Assembly (NCBI GenBank): GCA_018900975.1
Contig: JAHIFK010000090.1
Coordinates: 1-14,647 of the forward strand
Origin: Methanobacteriota archaeon
GTDB taxonomy: Archaea > Halobacteriota > Methanosarcinia > Methanosarcinales > Methanoperedenaceae
Reading direction: 5' to 3'
DNA length: 14,647 nucleotides
The notes under the pieces: generated by a model
The model's input: only the letters and a program-made list of their open reading frames with translations
What the model was told of the DNA's origin: nothing
The model's database searches: none
Translations under genes and position numbers: made by a program
In this document: piece after piece, positions 1 to 6,024 of the stretch
Layout: each line of letters begins with the position of its first letter
Numbering within the stretch: the first letter of the stretch is position 1

Positions 1-130
1 CATGCCCTTTATATCCCATTTCCGTAAGATTTTTCATAAGAATATAGCCTACAGAACCTTCCTCGTCACTGGCTCCTATTAATGCAATGCTTTTTGGATT
101 AAAAATATTGTCAAGACCTAATGAGTCCAT
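1..130 (-). CDS. ADP-forming acyl-CoA synthetase, CoA-binding domain (partial; 3' end outside window)
   Basis: Only the first 43 codons are in the window. The reading frame from the ATG at 130-128 gives an N-terminus containing NIFNPKSIALIGASDEEGS followed by GYILMKNLTEMGYKG. This is the start of the Rossmann-type CoA-binding domain of ADP-forming acetate/acyl-CoA synthetases (FNPKSIAxIGAS is the nucleotide/CoA loop). These enzymes convert an acyl-CoA plus ADP and phosphate to the free acid, CoA and ATP in the cytoplasm, and are typical of archaea. A GGGGAG Shine-Dalgarno site lies a few bases upstream of the chosen ATG, and the protein start matches the usual family start. Whether this is an alpha subunit or a fused alpha-beta enzyme cannot be told from this fragment. 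Confidence 0.8.
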   Translation of the reverse strand, partial: MDSLGLDNIFNPKSIALIGASDEEGSVGYILMKNLTEMGYKGH

Positions 131-271
131 GTAATTCTCCCCGATCAGCGATTTATTCACATCAATGGAAATAAATCTGTTGGTTGGGTCTGATCATCGG
201 CTTAATATTCTCCCCTGACTGAATTTATCTTGAGTTCTGTCCTGATAAATATGAGGTTTTTGATTTCATCA
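131..271. other. Intergenic region between acyl-CoA synthetase and truncated VOC gene
   Basis: No gene is supported here. It holds the Shine-Dalgarno site of the acyl-CoA synthetase near 139-146 and an AT-rich stretch near 169-178 that could be its TATA box on the minus strand. Bases next to 271 may be decayed 3' sequence of the VOC gene that stops at 272. Confidence 0.4.
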
Positions 272-607
272 CTACCCGCCCTGCGCATGTTTTACGATAT
301 TTGCGTCGGCGTTCTTCGCATGCTCCATTACCTCATCAACTTCTTCCTTTGAGGAAACATTATGACCAATAGTGAGTTCAGTAGCACTTGGTCCCTGAAG
401 TGGGATCCCTGTATCTTGAGCGATACTTTCTCGTGGCCAGATACCGAGTTTCAAGCCATTTTGCAGATCAAAAAATGCAACAGCACCATGTTCAAATTCT
501 TTTCCAAATATTCCCTCGGACGGTAAACCCAACTCACCATGGTAGAAAGCGAAAGATCTTTCCAGATCGCTAACCCCTAATGTAATAACGGTAATTCGTG
601 GTTTCAT
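272..607 (-). CDS. VOC-family (glyoxalase-like) protein, C-terminally truncated
   Basis: The 111-residue product is a vicinal-oxygen-chelate family protein. It opens MKPRITVITLGVSDLERSF, then AFYHGELGLPSEGI and FEHGAVAFFDLQNGLKLGI, the first beta-alpha-beta-beta-beta module, followed by PSATELTIGHNV starting the second module. Family members of this type usually run about 135-140 residues and end with a GGYxGYFxDPDGHxWE block that supplies a metal-ligand glutamate. Here the protein stops at HAQGG, so that block is missing. The start is well supported: an AAAGGAGG site sits a few bases before the ATG at 607-605, inside the end of the upstream fossil. It may be a recently broken gene or a shortened functional protein. 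The substrate of the intact family is unknown. Confidence 0.7.
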   Translation of the reverse strand: MKPRITVITLGVSDLERSFAFYHGELGLPSEGIFGKEFEHGAVAFFDLQNGLKLGIWPRESIAQDTGIPLQGPSATELTIGHNVSSKEEVDEVMEHAKNADANIVKHAQGG

Positions 608-786
608 ATTCCTCCTTTAAAGTTTTTATATCAATTTTGTCCATTTGAAGCAATGCCCTCATAACTCTTTCCGATTTCTCAGTGTCCTTGTCTTGCACCA
701 TCTTGCCCACCAAAAACGCTTTTGTAGAATTTCTGGGCATGCCCAAGGTCGTCAACAGGGATTTCAAAATGTACTACTTTATCCAT
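570..786 (-). pseudogene. Chimeric fossil of two VOC/PhnB-like genes
   Basis: A strong GGGAGG site (794-799) precedes an ATG at 786-784. That frame reads MDKVVHFEIPVDDLGHAQKF then YKSVFG, a classic VOC-family N-terminus, and hits a stop at 681-679 after 35 codons. From about position 709 a different frame reads VGKMVQDKDTEKSERVMRA then LLQMDKIDIKTLKEEY, stopping at 570. That second piece looks like the C-terminal tail of PhnB / 3-dmu-9_3-mt-type VOC proteins (pattern DPDxEKSxRVMxAMLQMxKIDI). The two halves meet within a few bases and are out of frame, so one deletion seems to have joined the head of one VOC gene to the tail of another. The promoter-proximal signals survive but no full domain can be made. 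The tail overlaps the start of the downstream VOC gene. Confidence 0.7.
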
Positions 787-852
787 GTAAAAACCTCCCA
801 TTATAAGATTATGAAGTCCTACACATAAAAGTTTCGAATACCTTATCCTGGC

Positions 853-874
853 GTGTAGTCAAGTAAAACTACAC
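853..874. repeat. Short inverted repeat in divergent intergenic region
   Basis: GTGTAGT at 853-859 and ACTACAC at 868-874 form a perfect 7-bp stem with an 8-base loop. It lies between the divergent VOC fossil and MBL fragment. It could be a regulator site or chance; there is no T-tract. Confidence 0.4.
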
Positions 875-997
875 CATTCTTAAATGTCTTAGCTTTTACA
901 TCTCATTTGAAGATCATAAATATATCCAGAGTTCAGTTGACGTCTAATAACAACATTTAATAACAGTGCCAATCATCTCTTCGTGAGGCAAGAGTGG

Positions 998-1237
998 ATG
1001 TTCATAGAAAGGCTTGTTTCAGAAGGGCTTTCACATTTCTCTTATACTGCAGGGAATGAAAATGAGGCATTCGTAGTTTATCCTGAAAGAGATGTAGACA
1101 AGTATATTGAAATTGCGAAAAGAAATTGCTGCGTGATAAGGTTTGTTATTGAGAAGCACCGCAAAGAGGATTACCTTGTCGGGTCGCTGGAACTTGAAAA
1201 GCTAACGGGCTGCAAGATTATCCACAGTGGAGATTAA
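998..1237 (+). pseudogene. N-terminal fragment of an MBL-fold metallo-hydrolase (persulfide-dioxygenase-like)
   Basis: The product, about 79 residues from the ATG at 998, reads MFIERLVSEGLSHFSY, then EAFVVYPERDVDKYIEIAK and EKHRKEDYLVGSLELEKLTG, ending IIHSGD. This resembles the first 80 residues of MBL-fold hydrolases of the ETHE1/rhodanese-associated group, whose full length is usually several hundred residues. The segment where most relatives carry HxHxDH reads HRKEDY, so the metal site is not classical even in this fragment. The stop falls exactly where the full protein would continue into its beta-lactamase core, and msrA begins two bases later. An upstream in-frame GTG at 983 is possible but the family start fits 998. 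It is best read as a broken gene whose end now sits in the msrA leader. Confidence 0.6.
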
Positions 1238-1239
1238 TT

Positions 1240-1794
1240 ATGGCTTCTATGCTGCTGCAACACCGAGAGATCGCAACTCTGGCTGGAGGATGCTTCTGGT
1301 GCCTGGAAACAATTTTTAGCGAACTGCGGGGTGTGGAAAAAATTATATCCGGCTACTCCGGAGGCTTAGGGCCCGACCCCTCGTATCAGGAAGTCAGCAC
1401 CGGGACAACCGGTCATGCTGAAGCAGTACAGATCACTTTTGACCCCCGTATAATATCTTTCAAGGAACTCCTGGAAGTATTTTTCACCATACACGACCCT
1501 ACTACATTAGATCGTCAGGGGGCAGATGCGGGAACCCAGTATCGCTCAGCGATCTTATATCACACGACCGAGCAAAAAAGAACTGCTCAAGAGGTCATTG
1601 CAGATCTTAACGAGGCAAAGGTCTGGACTGAACCTATCGTAACCGAGATCACGCCGTTCAAAGCTTTTTATCCTGCCGAAAATTATCACCAGGAGTATTT
1701 CCTCCATAATCCTGCCCAACCCTACTGCCGTGTAGTGATCGAGCCAAAGGTGGCTAAGTTCCGCAAGCAGTTTCTTGCAAAGCTCAAAAAATGA
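1240..1794 (+). CDS. msrA: Peptide methionine sulfoxide reductase MsrA
   Basis: MsrA reduces methionine-S-sulfoxide in proteins back to methionine in the cytoplasm, repairing oxidative damage with thioredoxin-type reductants. The 184-residue product has the family signature GGCFWCLE at residues 16-23, with catalytic Cys18 and a second cysteine Cys21. Downstream are GYSGG, the YQEVSTGTTGHAEAV block, FFTIHDPTT, and the C-terminal AENYHQEYF and YCRVVI segments. Length and motif order are normal, so the gene looks intact. A GGAGATTA stretch lies at a suitable distance before the ATG. That stretch is the last codons of the broken MBL gene, so msrA may now be translated by coupling to it. The next gene starts within its stop codon (ATGA overlap), suggesting co-transcription. 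Confidence 0.95.
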   Translation: MASMLLQHREIATLAGGCFWCLETIFSELRGVEKIISGYSGGLGPDPSYQEVSTGTTGHAEAVQITFDPRIISFKELLEVFFTIHDPTTLDRQGADAGTQYRSAILYHTTEQKRTAQEVIADLNEAKVWTEPIVTEITPFKAFYPAENYHQEYFLHNPAQPYCRVVIEPKVAKFRKQFLAKLKK

Positions 1795-2303
1795 CAATTT
1801 CAGTTACCAGAACAAAATCAAAAAACAAGTCCCTTGGATATAAGATATTAATGAAAAACATAAAGAAGATCGTCATTATATTTGCACTTCTGCTCATGGC
1901 ATTAATATTTTTTATAATATCTCCACAGAAAAAGAGCAACAATACTGTCTGTTTTGAGGGTTCATGCATTGATGTCGAGCTTGCAATAACCCCTAAAGAA
2001 ATAAAAATAGGATTGATGGACCGTACAAGTCTTCCAGAAAACATGGGCATGCTCTTCATATTTGATGAAGGAGGCATCCATAAGCTCTGGATGAAAAACA
2101 CACTTATCCCTCTTGACATGATATGGCTGGATGAGAACGGAAAAATAATCTATATCGAAAAAAACGCCCAGCCCTGCTATGTACCTGTATGTCCTGCCTT
2201 TGGTCCTGAATTCAGTTCAAGGTATGAACTTGAGGTAAATGGAGGATATACAGAAAGGTATAAAATAAATGTGGGGGACAAGGCCAGGATCAATATTGAA
2301 TGA
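1791..2303 (+). CDS. DUF192 family protein with N-terminal membrane anchor
   Basis: The 170-residue protein has a basic N-terminus and a hydrophobic segment at about residues 26-44 (IVIIFALLLMALIFFII), followed by a DUF192 domain from about residue 53. The domain signatures are visible: GLMDRTSLPENMGMLFIF, HKLWMKNTLIPLDMIWL and the later ELEVNGGY. DUF192 proteins are small, often exported or membrane-anchored beta-rich proteins of unknown biochemical role, widespread in bacteria and archaea. The ATG at 1791 overlaps the msrA stop by four bases, which supports translational coupling. An alternative ATG at 1851 would start just before the membrane segment and would make a more ordinary signal-like N-terminus. 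The function cannot be inferred from its neighbours. Confidence 0.85.
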   Translation: MTISVTRTKSKNKSLGYKILMKNIKKIVIIFALLLMALIFFIISPQKKSNNTVCFEGSCIDVELAITPKEIKIGLMDRTSLPENMGMLFIFDEGGIHKLWMKNTLIPLDMIWLDENGKIIYIEKNAQPCYVPVCPAFGPEFSSRYELEVNGGYTERYKINVGDKARINIE

Positions 2304-2355
2304 ATTATTTCTATAAGTAGCGTTATAAAGCATATTAATAACCTTTAGTATAAAC

Positions 2356-2366
2356 TTTATAAAAAT
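2356..2366 (+). promoter_or_regulatory. TATA-box promoter, GATE-domain gene (possibly leaderless)
   Basis: CTTTATAAAAA lies about 25 bases upstream of the ATG at 2386. An archaeal start site about 25 bases past the box would fall at or next to the start codon. No Shine-Dalgarno site is visible before the ATG, so the mRNA may be leaderless. Confidence 0.55.
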
Positions 2367-2385
2367 ACACGTCATTTGATCCATA

Positions 2386-3318
2386 ATGTGGAACGATGCA
2401 CTAGTCTCAAGCTTAGGATATCTGGCCTCGGTGATCCCTGCAACGATCACCGGTATTTTCCTTATGGAACTGTTTATAGAGCTTGGCTGGTTGCACAAGC
2501 TTGGTTTTGTGACTTCACCGTTCATGCGTTTCGGGCACCTGCGGGAAGAGGTGGGAGTGAGTTTCCTTGCGTCCTTTGGCTCTCCAACGGCCGGGAATTC
2601 TATGATCGCTGACCTCAATAAAAAAGGCCTCATCGACAGAAAAGAGACCGTGATCGCGTCCCTTGTAACGTCTTTTCCCGCAACGTTCATCTTTGTCAGG
2701 GATCTGCTTCCTGTTCTTATAGTATTGCTCGGGACTACAGGGGTTGTCTATCTGGGCATTGTGGTGGCCATTGGTCTTCTTCGGACTGCAATAACCCTTG
2801 TTCTTGGGCGCATTTTGCTGCCTCCCAAAAAACCTGCAGCGATCCCGCAGGAAATCAGGAAGAAAAAGTTCCGCCATGCATTTAAGAAGGCACTTTCTGC
2901 CTCATGGCCGCCGATCAAAAGCATTATTCCCGCAATGTTGGTCGCTGCATTGGTCGTGTTCCAGCTCATTGATATCGGTTTTTTTGATATGATATCGGTG
3001 TACATGAAAGGTTTACCGATGCTTGGATATCTTCCACCTGAAGGTCTGCCTGTCATTGCAGCATGGTTCGCAAGCAACATAGGAGCATACACAATTGCAG
3101 GCACGCTGCTGGCAGATGGAATATTGTCGTCCAGAGAGATCGTAATTATCCTGTTAGCCGGAAGGGTTCTATCAAGCCTTGTTCGCCTGAGATTCGCAAT
3201 ACCATATTATACGGGCATATTTTCCCCCCGTCTGGGTATGCAGATCATGCTTCTTGCCATGCTTATGCAGGAAGGGCTGACGTTAATAGTGATAATATTG
3301 CTTGCCCTGTTCTGGTGA
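2386..3318 (+). CDS. GATE-domain (nucleoside-recognition) membrane protein
   Basis: This 310-residue, strongly hydrophobic protein has about eight membrane segments in two similar halves. The first half contains FLASFGSPTAGNSMIADL followed by a charged loop and SLVTSFPATFIF. The second half contains IAAWFASNIGAYTIAGTLLA. A cytoplasmic basic linker (PQEIRKKKFRHAFKKAL) joins them. This is the pattern of nucleoside-recognition/GATE-domain proteins, related to spore-maturation proteins SpmA/SpmB and concentrative nucleoside transporter gates. Archaeal single-gene members have no firmly known substrate; a transport or gating role is inferred from the family. The start has a TATA box close upstream and no ribosome-binding site. 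It stands alone, separated from the DUF192 gene by 82 bases. Confidence 0.75.
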   Translation: MWNDALVSSLGYLASVIPATITGIFLMELFIELGWLHKLGFVTSPFMRFGHLREEVGVSFLASFGSPTAGNSMIADLNKKGLIDRKETVIASLVTSFPATFIFVRDLLPVLIVLLGTTGVVYLGIVVAIGLLRTAITLVLGRILLPPKKPAAIPQEIRKKKFRHAFKKALSASWPPIKSIIPAMLVAALVVFQLIDIGFFDMISVYMKGLPMLGYLPPEGLPVIAAWFASNIGAYTIAGTLLADGILSSREIVIILLAGRVLSSLVRLRFAIPYYTGIFSPRLGMQIMLLAMLMQEGLTLIVIILLALFW

Positions 3319-3358
3319 AAACTCTTGGTGCCCTTAATGCTCCAATTATGGCTTCTAT

Positions 3359-3454
3359 TCATATATGTATCACCTTTTCTAGCGCTGCTTCTGCCGCCTC
3401 TGCAAGACCTTCTGGAAGCGTTGGATGCGGATGTATCGTTCCCGCCATATCCTC
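3359..3454 (-). pseudogene. C-terminal fossil of dihydrolipoamide dehydrogenase-like flavoprotein
   Basis: On the minus strand the codons from 3454 down to the stop at 3361-3359 read EDMAGTIHPHPTLPEGLAEA then AEAALEKVIHI. HPHPTLxE is the hallmark interface and active-site segment at the C-terminus of dihydrolipoamide dehydrogenases and related pyridine-nucleotide disulfide oxidoreductases. No start codon or upstream domain is present. A second frame just upstream (to about 3495) reads KASHSIEMAAF, which resembles the preceding helix but is out of frame, with the switch in a run of five T at the CTTTTTGAG site. The rest of the gene, about 430 residues, is gone. It is convergent with the GATE gene. 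Confidence 0.7.
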
Positions 3455-3594
3455 AAAAAGCAGCCATCTCTATGGAATGCGATGCTTTTGTCACACAACC
3501 AATATTATCAATAACTTAATAACCTTTCAATGGTAAAAATATAATAAGTAGAAATCATGGCGAAATGGGACATGGCGGATAAGCAGGAAAGAAT

Positions 3595-3604
3595 CCTTAT
3601 ATAG
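3595..3604 (+). promoter_or_regulatory. TATA-box promoter of the atp operon
   Basis: CCTTATATAG is preceded by purine-rich AGGAAAGAAT, fitting an archaeal BRE plus TATA box. Transcription would start near 3625-3630, leaving a short leader before the atpD ATG at 3641. AGGTGA at 3623-3628 could act as the ribosome-binding site if the transcript begins slightly earlier. A weaker AT-rich box (AAAATATAATAAG, about 3537-3549) lies upstream. Confidence 0.55.
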
Positions 3605-3640
3605 CATCTTATAAGAAAATTCAGGTGACAGGAAAAATAA

Positions 3641-5023
3641 ATGATCAATAACATTGAAACTACTAAAGCTAACACAGGAACTATTCTTTCAATAAGGGGA
3701 AGCGTAATAGATGTAAGGTTCCCGGATAAGCTTCCGGAAATCCATAACCAGTTAACAGCAGGTACGGTAGTGATAGAAGTCTTAATTCACCTCAACCCGG
3801 AAGTTGTGCGCGGCATCGCTCTTGTCCCCACACAGGGATTGGCCAGGGGATCAGCGGTTATCGATACAGGTCATCCGCTCAGGGTACCGGTTGGAGAACA
3901 ATTATTAGGAAGAGTATTCAACGTATTCGGCTCCACCATGGACAATAAGGGAGAAGTTAATTCAAAACAGTGGCGCTCCATCCATCAGAAACCAGTTCCG
4001 TTATCCTCCCATACTACAACCTCAGAGATCTTTGATACCGGAATAAAAGCAATTGATGTGCTTGCACCGCTTGAAAGAGGAGGAAAAGCAGGGCTTTTCG
4101 GGGGAGCAGGTGTTGGAAAGACCGTTCTGATAATGGAAATGATCCATAATGTGGTTGGAAGGCATGGAGGGGTGAGTATTTTTTGCGGAATAGGCGAACG
4201 CGTTCGTGAAGGGGAAGAACTCTACCGCGAATTGAAAGATGCCGGGGTTCTGGATAAAACCGTCATGATCTTCGGGCAGATGAATGAACAGCCTGGTGCA
4301 AGGTTCAGGGTGGGACATGCCGCGCTTACGATGGCTGAATATTTTCGTGATGATGCCAGGCAGGATGTTTTGCTCTTGATCGATAATATTTTCCGTTTTG
4401 TCCAGGCTGGAGCAGAGGTCTCAGGACTTTTGGGGCAGCTGCCTTCAAGAGTTGGATATCAACCCACTCTTGCAACGGAACTTGCTGAACTTGAAGAAAG
4501 GATATGCAGTACAAAAAACGGCGCTATTACCTCGGTACAGGCGGTTTACGTGCCTGCTGATGATTTTACAGATCCGGCAGCTGTCCATACATTCGGCCAC
4601 CTGTCTGCCACTATTGTCCTTTCTCGCAAAATGGCATCTCAAGGCCTGTATCCAGCGATCGATCCGCTGCAGTCACAATCCAGTATGCTGACCCCTCATA
4701 TCGTTGGAAAAAGGCACTACCATTTGGCGCAGGAGATACGAAAGACCCTGGCTGAATACGAAGAACTCAAAGATATTATTGCTATGCTGGGACTTGAGGA
4801 ACTCTCATCAGATAACCAGAAGATAGTGCTGCGGGCCAGGAGGCTGGAACGGTTCCTCACCCAACCCTTTTTCACTACAGAACAATTCACCGGACACAAA
4901 GGAAAAATGGTTGAACTTGAAGATGCACTTATTGGATGTGAACGGATACTCAAAGATGAGTTCATGGATTATCCAGAGAAGTCGCTTTACATGATCGGAA
5001 ATATCGATGAGGCGAAAAAATGA
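3641..5023 (+). CDS. atpD: N-type F1Fo-ATPase, beta subunit
   Basis: This is the catalytic F1 subunit, which makes or hydrolyses ATP at the cytoplasmic side of the membrane. The 460-residue protein has an N-terminal beta-barrel (about 10-80), a nucleotide-binding domain and a C-terminal helical domain. Walker A GGAGVGKT spans residues 154-161 (Lys160, Thr161). The catalytic glutamate is Glu186 in GIGER, and Walker B is LLLID ending at Asp248. QAGAEVSGLLGQLPSRVGYQ and SVQAVYVPADDFTDP follow in the usual order. The helix-turn normally reading DELSEED here reads EELSSDN (386-392), an atypical version of the segment that touches gamma. It is first in the atpDCQRBEFAG order that defines N-ATPases, and it overlaps atpC by four bases. 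It is a bacterial-type F1 beta, clearly unlike the archaeal A-type subunits. Confidence 0.97.
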   Translation: MINNIETTKANTGTILSIRGSVIDVRFPDKLPEIHNQLTAGTVVIEVLIHLNPEVVRGIALVPTQGLARGSAVIDTGHPLRVPVGEQLLGRVFNVFGSTMDNKGEVNSKQWRSIHQKPVPLSSHTTTSEIFDTGIKAIDVLAPLERGGKAGLFGGAGVGKTVLIMEMIHNVVGRHGGVSIFCGIGERVREGEELYRELKDAGVLDKTVMIFGQMNEQPGARFRVGHAALTMAEYFRDDARQDVLLLIDNIFRFVQAGAEVSGLLGQLPSRVGYQPTLATELAELEERICSTKNGAITSVQAVYVPADDFTDPAAVHTFGHLSATIVLSRKMASQGLYPAIDPLQSQSSMLTPHIVGKRHYHLAQEIRKTLAEYEELKDIIAMLGLEELSSDNQKIVLRARRLERFLTQPFFTTEQFTGHKGKMVELEDALIGCERILKDEFMDYPEKSLYMIGNIDEAKK

Positions 5024-5397
5024 GATTAAAAATAATGCTGCCCACTGAGGTATTTATTGATCAGGATGTGACAAAGGTAGTTGCAGAAGCACAAAACGGT
5101 TCTTTTTGCATATTGCCAAAGCATATAGACTTTGTTTCCGCGCTGGTCCCTGGTCTTCTTTCTTTTGAATATAATAATGAAGAGGAATTCCTGGCTCTTG
5201 ACGAAGGGATCCTGGTAAAATGGGGATCAGATGTTTTAGTTTCCACACGAAATGCAGTGCGCAATAAAGATCTTGGTCAATTAACACAAACTGTTAAAGA
5301 GCAGTTCCGTATTCTTGATGAAAGGGAGAAGAAGAGCCGTTCAGTCATTGCCAGGCTTGAGGCGGATTTTGCAAAGCGGATATTGGAGCTGGAGTAA
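5020..5397 (+). CDS. atpC: N-type F1Fo-ATPase, epsilon subunit
   Basis: Epsilon is part of the central stalk, sitting beside gamma at the c-ring, and can regulate ATP hydrolysis. The 125-residue product opens MRLKIMLPTEVFIDQDVTKV and continues NGSFCILPKHIDFVSALVPG, the beta-sandwich domain (about 1-85), where the LPxHxDFVSxLxPG block is the family signature. A short basic helical tail (about 90-125) follows. The start codon overlaps the atpD stop (ATGA), so translation is probably coupled. In typical bacterial operons atpC is last; its place directly after atpD at the head of the operon is characteristic of N-ATPases. Confidence 0.93.
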   Translation: MRLKIMLPTEVFIDQDVTKVVAEAQNGSFCILPKHIDFVSALVPGLLSFEYNNEEEFLALDEGILVKWGSDVLVSTRNAVRNKDLGQLTQTVKEQFRILDEREKKSRSVIARLEADFAKRILELE

Positions 5398-5398
5398 A

Positions 5399-5731
5399 AT
5401 GGATCTGAATGATATAAAAAAGGATAAAGAAGTCAAAAGAAAACACGAATTTATTGATAAAGTTGGTGAGAAAGAATTAAAAAAGATCAAAGCCAGAAGT
5501 GAAAAAAACAGGAATATCTGGTTTGGTCTGGGCATGATGGGTACGATTGGATGGTCGGTGGCAATTCCAACTTTAGCAGGAATAGCTCTGGGTATCTGGC
5601 TCGATACAAAGTGGCCAGGACGTTTTTCCTGGACGCTCAGTTTATTTTTCGTGGGTCTTGTCCTTGGTTGTTTAAATGCCTGGTATTGGGTCAGGATAGA
5701 ACAAAAAAAAATAGAGGGAAACAATGAATGA
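5399..5731 (+). CDS. atpQ: N-ATPase accessory membrane protein AtpQ (AtpI-like)
   Basis: From the ATG at 5399, one base after the atpC stop, this encodes 110 residues. A longer in-frame start at 5315 would lie deep inside atpC and is rejected. The first 48 residues are highly charged (DLNDIKKDKEVKRKHEF, KELKKIKARSEK). Two membrane helices follow: WSVAIPTLAGIALGIWLD and TLSLFFVGLVLGCLNAWYWV, then a polar tail. The GxxxGxWLD and (F/W)xxxxGxxxGxxNAW pattern matches AtpI/AtpQ proteins. AtpI-type proteins help assemble c-rings in other F-ATPases; AtpQ is inferred to do the same or to handle Mg2+, as has been proposed. It overlaps atpR by eight bases. Confidence 0.85.
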   Translation: MDLNDIKKDKEVKRKHEFIDKVGEKELKKIKARSEKNRNIWFGLGMMGTIGWSVAIPTLAGIALGIWLDTKWPGRFSWTLSLFFVGLVLGCLNAWYWVRIEQKKIEGNNE

Positions 5732-6023
5732 GCTTATTATTTTGATATCGAGCCTTGCCGCTGGTATTATATTGGGGATTTTTTATTTTGGAGGTCTGTG
5801 GTTGACATTGGAACGGCTTTCTTCCTCAAACAATCCATATATATTGACCCTTGGAAGTTTTTTTGTCAGAACAGTAATATCTCTTATTGGATTCTACCTG
5901 GTCGTAAGAAGCGGTCACTGGGAACGATTGCTGGTTTGCATTTCTGGTTTCGTATTCATGAAGATATTTTTGGTGTACCGCCTTCGTCCTGAAAAAAGAG
6001 CTGCCGTTTGTGAGGTAAAATAA
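5724..6023 (+). CDS. atpR: N-ATPase accessory membrane protein AtpR
   Basis: This small protein of 99 residues has three predicted membrane helices: LIILISSLAAGIILGIFYFG, then YILTLGSFFVRTVISLIGFY, then LLVCISGFVFMKIFLVYRL. The second helix carries a buried arginine in SFFVRT. AtpR is found only in N-ATPase operons, and its membrane arginines have been proposed to pair with the acidic ion-binding residues of c subunits, perhaps during ring assembly. Identification rests on size, topology, the membrane arginine and position between atpQ and atpB. The start overlaps the atpQ stop by eight bases, and atpB begins one base after its own stop. Confidence 0.85.
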   Translation: MNELIILISSLAAGIILGIFYFGGLWLTLERLSSSNNPYILTLGSFFVRTVISLIGFYLVVRSGHWERLLVCISGFVFMKIFLVYRLRPEKRAAVCEVK

Positions 6024-6024
6024 T

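Larger units (their letters stand above)
3319..3640. other. Gene-poor stretch: flavoprotein fossil plus atp operon leader
   Basis: No intact gene is present. The left part carries the dihydrolipoamide dehydrogenase fossil on the minus strand. From about 3510 the sequence is AT-rich and carries promoter elements for the ATPase operon. A 15-codon frame at 3557-3604 (MAKWDMADKQERILI) ends inside the proximal TATA box, and its coding status is unknown. Confidence 0.5.

Noticed and set aside
2515..2877. Minus-strand open frames under the GATE-domain gene
   Set aside because: They are shadow frames of a well-supported membrane protein gene, with low-complexity basic translations.
3063..3536. 157-codon plus-strand frame running from the GATE gene into the intergenic region
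   Set aside because: It lies mostly in another frame of the GATE gene and across the flavoprotein fossil on the other strand, with no family pattern.
5315..5398. Longer N-terminus for AtpQ starting at 5315
   Set aside because: It would overlap the last 28 codons of atpC. The ATG at 5399 fits the family start and operon spacing.
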